Shown here: one piece after another, positions 61,604-64,000 of the stretch | Numbering within the stretch: position 1 is the stretch's first letter | How the letters are laid out: each line of letters starts with the position of its first letter | Source of the DNA: Sphingobacterium multivorum | GTDB lineage: Bacteria > Bacteroidota > Bacteroidia > Sphingobacteriales > Sphingobacteriaceae | Direction of reading: 5' to 3' | Assembly (NCBI RefSeq): GCF_039511225.1 | Contig: NZ_CP154261.1 | Location: 2,294,001 to 2,358,000 of the forward strand | Length of the DNA: 64,000 nt | The notes under the pieces: generated by a model | The model's database searches: none | What the model was told of the DNA's origin: nothing | The model's input: the letters and a program-made list of their open reading frames with translations, nothing else | Made by a program: the position numbers and the translations under genes

Positions 61604-61643
61604 CAAATATAGGATAAAAGTGTTTGTGCGATTAGTACCTTTG
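61604..61643. promoter_or_regulatory. Divergent overlapping promoters of the DUF3943 and SulP genes
   Basis: The minus-strand box TATATTTG (61611-61604) and the plus-strand box TACCTTTG (61636-61643) are both exact TAnnTTTG matches, 24 bases apart and pointing away from each other. Predicted leaders are about 27 and 26 bases. RNA polymerase bound at one would cover the other. Confidence 0.6.
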
Positions 61644-61673
61644 CAGCAATTATCCTGTTCAAGTAATTTAGAA

Positions 61674-63206
61674 ATGAACAATACCTTTGAAATATTCAAT
61701 ATAAAATCGATCAATCTTAAGAATGAGTTGTTTGCAGGATTAACGGTCGCGATGACGATGATTCCGGAATCACTTTCGTTTGCTATTTTGGCTGGATTAC
61801 CGCCTTTAACGGGACTCTACGCAGCATTTTTAATGGGTTTGATTACTTCCGTTTTGGGAGGCAGGCCAGGGATGGTCTCTGGAGGTGCTGGTGCAACAGT
61901 GGTTGTTTTAATGGCCCTGGCGGCAAGTCACGGTATTGATTATCTTTTTGCTGCTGTCGTCTTGGCGGGGCTTCTACAATTTTTGGTCGGACTTTTTAAA
62001 TGGGGGAAATTTGTACGCTTAATTCCGCAGCCTGTGATGTACGGTTTTTTAAACGGACTGGCCATCATTATTTTTATGGCGCAAGTGGTCCAATTTAAAG
62101 AGAATACAGGATCGGGGGTGGAGTGGATGTCGGGAAGTACCTTATACATCATGGGGGGACTCACTCTACTGACGATGTTGATCGTGATTGGATTTCCTCG
62201 GATCACAAAGGCAGTCCCGGCCTCTTTAGTCGCTATTCTCGTTGTGTTTGGCTTGGTTTCTCTTTTAGGAATTGATACCAAAAAAGTAGTAGATATAGCC
62301 TCTGTCAGTGGGACATTACCCCATTTACATTTACCCAATGTACCCCTGAGCTGGGAAACATTGCAACTGATTTTTCCGTATTCGTTGGTGATGGCCGGAG
62401 TAGGGTTGGTGGAATCGCTTTTGACACTAAATATGGTGGACGAAATAACCGCGAGCAAAGGAAATGCAAACCGCGAATCCATGGCGCAGGGGGTAGCCAA
62501 TGCAATCAATGGATTTTTTGGAGGAATGGGTGGATGTGCCATGGTTGCTCAAACACTGGTCAATTTAAATGCTGGTGCACGCACGCGGCTCTCTTCTTTT
62601 ATTGGAGCCATGACCATCTTAGTGATTATTTTGGTAGGTGCTCCTTTCATTGAGCAGATACCAATGGCAGCGCTGGTCGGTGTGATGATGATGGTGGCAA
62701 TAGGTACCTTCCAATGGGTGAGCTTGCGTATTGTCAATAAATTTCCGAAATCTGATATTTTTGTTGGTATTCTTGTCGCAGCGATTACGGTGGTTTTACA
62801 TAATTTGGCACTTGCGGTGCTGATTGGTGTCGTGGTATCCGCACTTGTATTTGCCTGGGACAATGCGAAGCGCATTCGAGCAAGAAAATATTTGGATGCC
62901 GAGGGCATCAAGCATTATGAAATTTATGGACCTCTTTTCTTTGGTTCGACAGCTAACTTCTTGGATAAATTTGATGTTTTGGAAGATCCCGACCGTGTGA
63001 TTTTAGATTTTAAGGAGAGTCGTGTGGTGGATATGTCCGCTGTGGATGCCCTCAACAAAATTACCGAACGCTATGCTGCACAAGGGAAAAAGATCGAATT
63101 GTGGCACCTCAGTGAGGATTGTCGCTCACTGCTAAAAGATGCAGCAGACATTGTGAAGGTCAATATCGTGGAAGATCCCACTTATCGGGTTATGCCGGAC
63201 AAGTAG
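61674..63206 (+). CDS. SulP-family anion transporter with STAS domain
   Basis: A 510-residue transporter. A core of about twelve helices (residues 15-400) carries MIPESLSFAILAGLPPLTGLYAAF (given by PESLSFAILAGLPP near 27-40) and GARTRLSSFIGA near 304. A C-terminal STAS domain covers about 415-505 (VILDFKESRVVDMSAVDALNKI). SulP members move sulfate, bicarbonate or other anions; the substrate here is not decided. Release of sulfate by the two sulfatases makes sulfate a possible cargo (inference). The frame begins at a GTG (61620), but that is before the promoter box; the ATG at 61674 is chosen. Confidence 0.9.
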   Translation: MNNTFEIFNIKSINLKNELFAGLTVAMTMIPESLSFAILAGLPPLTGLYAAFLMGLITSVLGGRPGMVSGGAGATVVVLMALAASHGIDYLFAAVVLAGLLQFLVGLFKWGKFVRLIPQPVMYGFLNGLAIIIFMAQVVQFKENTGSGVEWMSGSTLYIMGGLTLLTMLIVIGFPRITKAVPASLVAILVVFGLVSLLGIDTKKVVDIASVSGTLPHLHLPNVPLSWETLQLIFPYSLVMAGVGLVESLLTLNMVDEITASKGNANRESMAQGVANAINGFFGGMGGCAMVAQTLVNLNAGARTRLSSFIGAMTILVIILVGAPFIEQIPMAALVGVMMMVAIGTFQWVSLRIVNKFPKSDIFVGILVAAITVVLHNLALAVLIGVVVSALVFAWDNAKRIRARKYLDAEGIKHYEIYGPLFFGSTANFLDKFDVLEDPDRVILDFKESRVVDMSAVDALNKITERYAAQGKKIELWHLSEDCRSLLKDAADIVKVNIVEDPTYRVMPDK

Positions 63207-63798
63207 ACAATTTTTTGCGCAGCTCAAAAAACAGTTCATTTCCCTGTCTTTGGGGAATACTATTGGTGGAATCTGTCAGGTGTAAAATGTCAAACTTAGA
63301 TTTGAATAAGTGTTGGTATTCTGTTTGATCTCCACCGAAAGGTGGGCCTTGCTGCGCAAATTCCCGTTTAAACAATAAACCCATCAATATACCTTGCTGC
63401 TTGAGCAAAGTATGCATTTGTTGTACATAGTTGGGGCGTAACAAGGGATCTAGCGCGCAAAAAAAGGTTTGCTCAATAATATAGTCGTACTGGCCTTGAT
63501 GCTCAAAGAAATCTTGACATACAATTTGGATGTTTGGGCTATTTTCGAATTCCCTTCTTACCTTTGCAACGAGTGTTGGGGCGATATCAAGTAAGGTAAT
63601 TTGACTGAACCCCATGGCGAGGAGAGCCTTCGCCTCGTAAGCATTTCCACAACCGGGAATTAAAATCGCCGCATCTTTAGCAATAGACCCCGCTGCATAG
63701 TTGATGATTGCAGGGGATGCATAGCCAATATCCCAGCCTGTCGATTTGGTCTTATAACGTTCATCCCAATAGTTCTCATCCAATAGTGAAGAATCCAT
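63190..63798 (-). CDS. TPMT-family SAM-dependent methyltransferase
   Basis: A 202-residue class I methyltransferase of the thiopurine S-methyltransferase family. NYWDERYKTKSTGWDIGYASP near residues 9-29 is shown by its WD and GWD residues. The SAM-binding loop is LIPGCGNAYEAK (near 46-57), and LLDIAPTLV near 68-76 gives the acidic ligand. Bacterial members methylate thiols, selenium or tellurium compounds; the substrate here is unknown. Its 3' end overlaps the SulP gene by 17 bases (convergent). The last 200 bases of the window contain nothing I can assign. Confidence 0.85.
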   Translation of the reverse strand: MDSSLLDENYWDERYKTKSTGWDIGYASPAIINYAAGSIAKDAAILIPGCGNAYEAKALLAMGFSQITLLDIAPTLVAKVRREFENSPNIQIVCQDFFEHQGQYDYIIEQTFFCALDPLLRPNYVQQMHTLLKQQGILMGLLFKREFAQQGPPFGGDQTEYQHLFKSKFDILHLTDSTNSIPQRQGNELFFELRKKLSTCPA

Positions 63799-64000
63799 AG
63801 CTATTTTGTTCTATATACTTTAGCAATTTACATAAATATTAGGTCAATAGCGTGCTTCTCTCCAATGAAAATTGCGTTTAACTAGCCTCTCGAAAGTTGA
63901 TCATCTAATTTCAATTTTGGGAGCTATCGAAAAGGAGCAAAGTGTTGTAATTCACTTGCGTTCCATACGATATTAAAATTTATAGCGTTCAATTACTCTA

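Noticed and set aside
1..64000. CRISPR arrays, prophage or transposase genes
   Set aside because: No regularly spaced repeat array, integrase, transposase or phage structural gene is visible on either strand.

Overview
The window looks like chromosomal DNA of a Bacteroidota species, most likely Sphingobacteriaceae and plausibly Sphingobacterium (an inference from gene content, not a sequence search). Supporting signs are a SusC/SusD pair with an ECF sigma/FecR system, GLPGLI, DUF5686, S46 and DUF3943 proteins, weak Shine-Dalgarno signals, and many promoters of the Bacteroidota type TTG-N19-21-TAnnTTTG close to start codons. It is almost fully packed with intact genes. I see no phage, insertion sequence, CRISPR array or rRNA operon. 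There is one tRNA (Lys, TTT) and one strong unassigned small-RNA candidate.

Layout. 0-5 kb: a DUF962-like membrane protein, a NatAB-type ABC exporter, engB and a UbiA-family prenyltransferase. 5-16 kb: a secreted PNGase F-like deglycosylase with a GLPGLI-like front domain, an Lrp regulator divergent from a cysteine-synthase-like enzyme, a DsbD-like reductase, a large DUF5686 outer-membrane protein, an RluA-type pseudouridine synthase and dps. 16-23.6 kb: a glycogen operon of GH31, glgB, glgA and glgC. 23.7-32 kb: a TraB/TIKI-like lipoprotein followed directly by an MtfA-like peptidase, a GH123-like hydrolase, a PoxB-like pyruvate oxidase, a small lipoprotein, DgkA and a MalY/PatB aminotransferase. 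32-38 kb: an S46 dipeptidyl-peptidase, oxyR with a ClC antiporter gene, and riboflavin synthase. 38-49 kb: the small-RNA candidate, then an ECF sigma gene and a minus-strand glycan-uptake locus (fecR, susC, susD, two sulfatases). 49-64 kb: an EamA permease, an esterase, a Crp/Fnr regulator, tRNA-Lys, lapA-like, a three-HMBD copper ATPase, fbp, an L,D-transpeptidase, a DUF3943 protein, a SulP transporter and a TPMT-like methyltransferase.

Functional themes are carbon storage and gluconeogenesis (glg operon, fbp, poxB), glycan and glycoprotein scavenging (PNGase F-like, GH123, SusCD with two sulfatases, S46 peptidase), and stress and redox defence (dps, oxyR, dsbD, copA). The main unexplained items are the 38.5-kb RNA, the structured intergenic element at 10.55-10.72 kb, the operator-rich DNA upstream of fbp, and two genes predicted to be transcribed without a leader.
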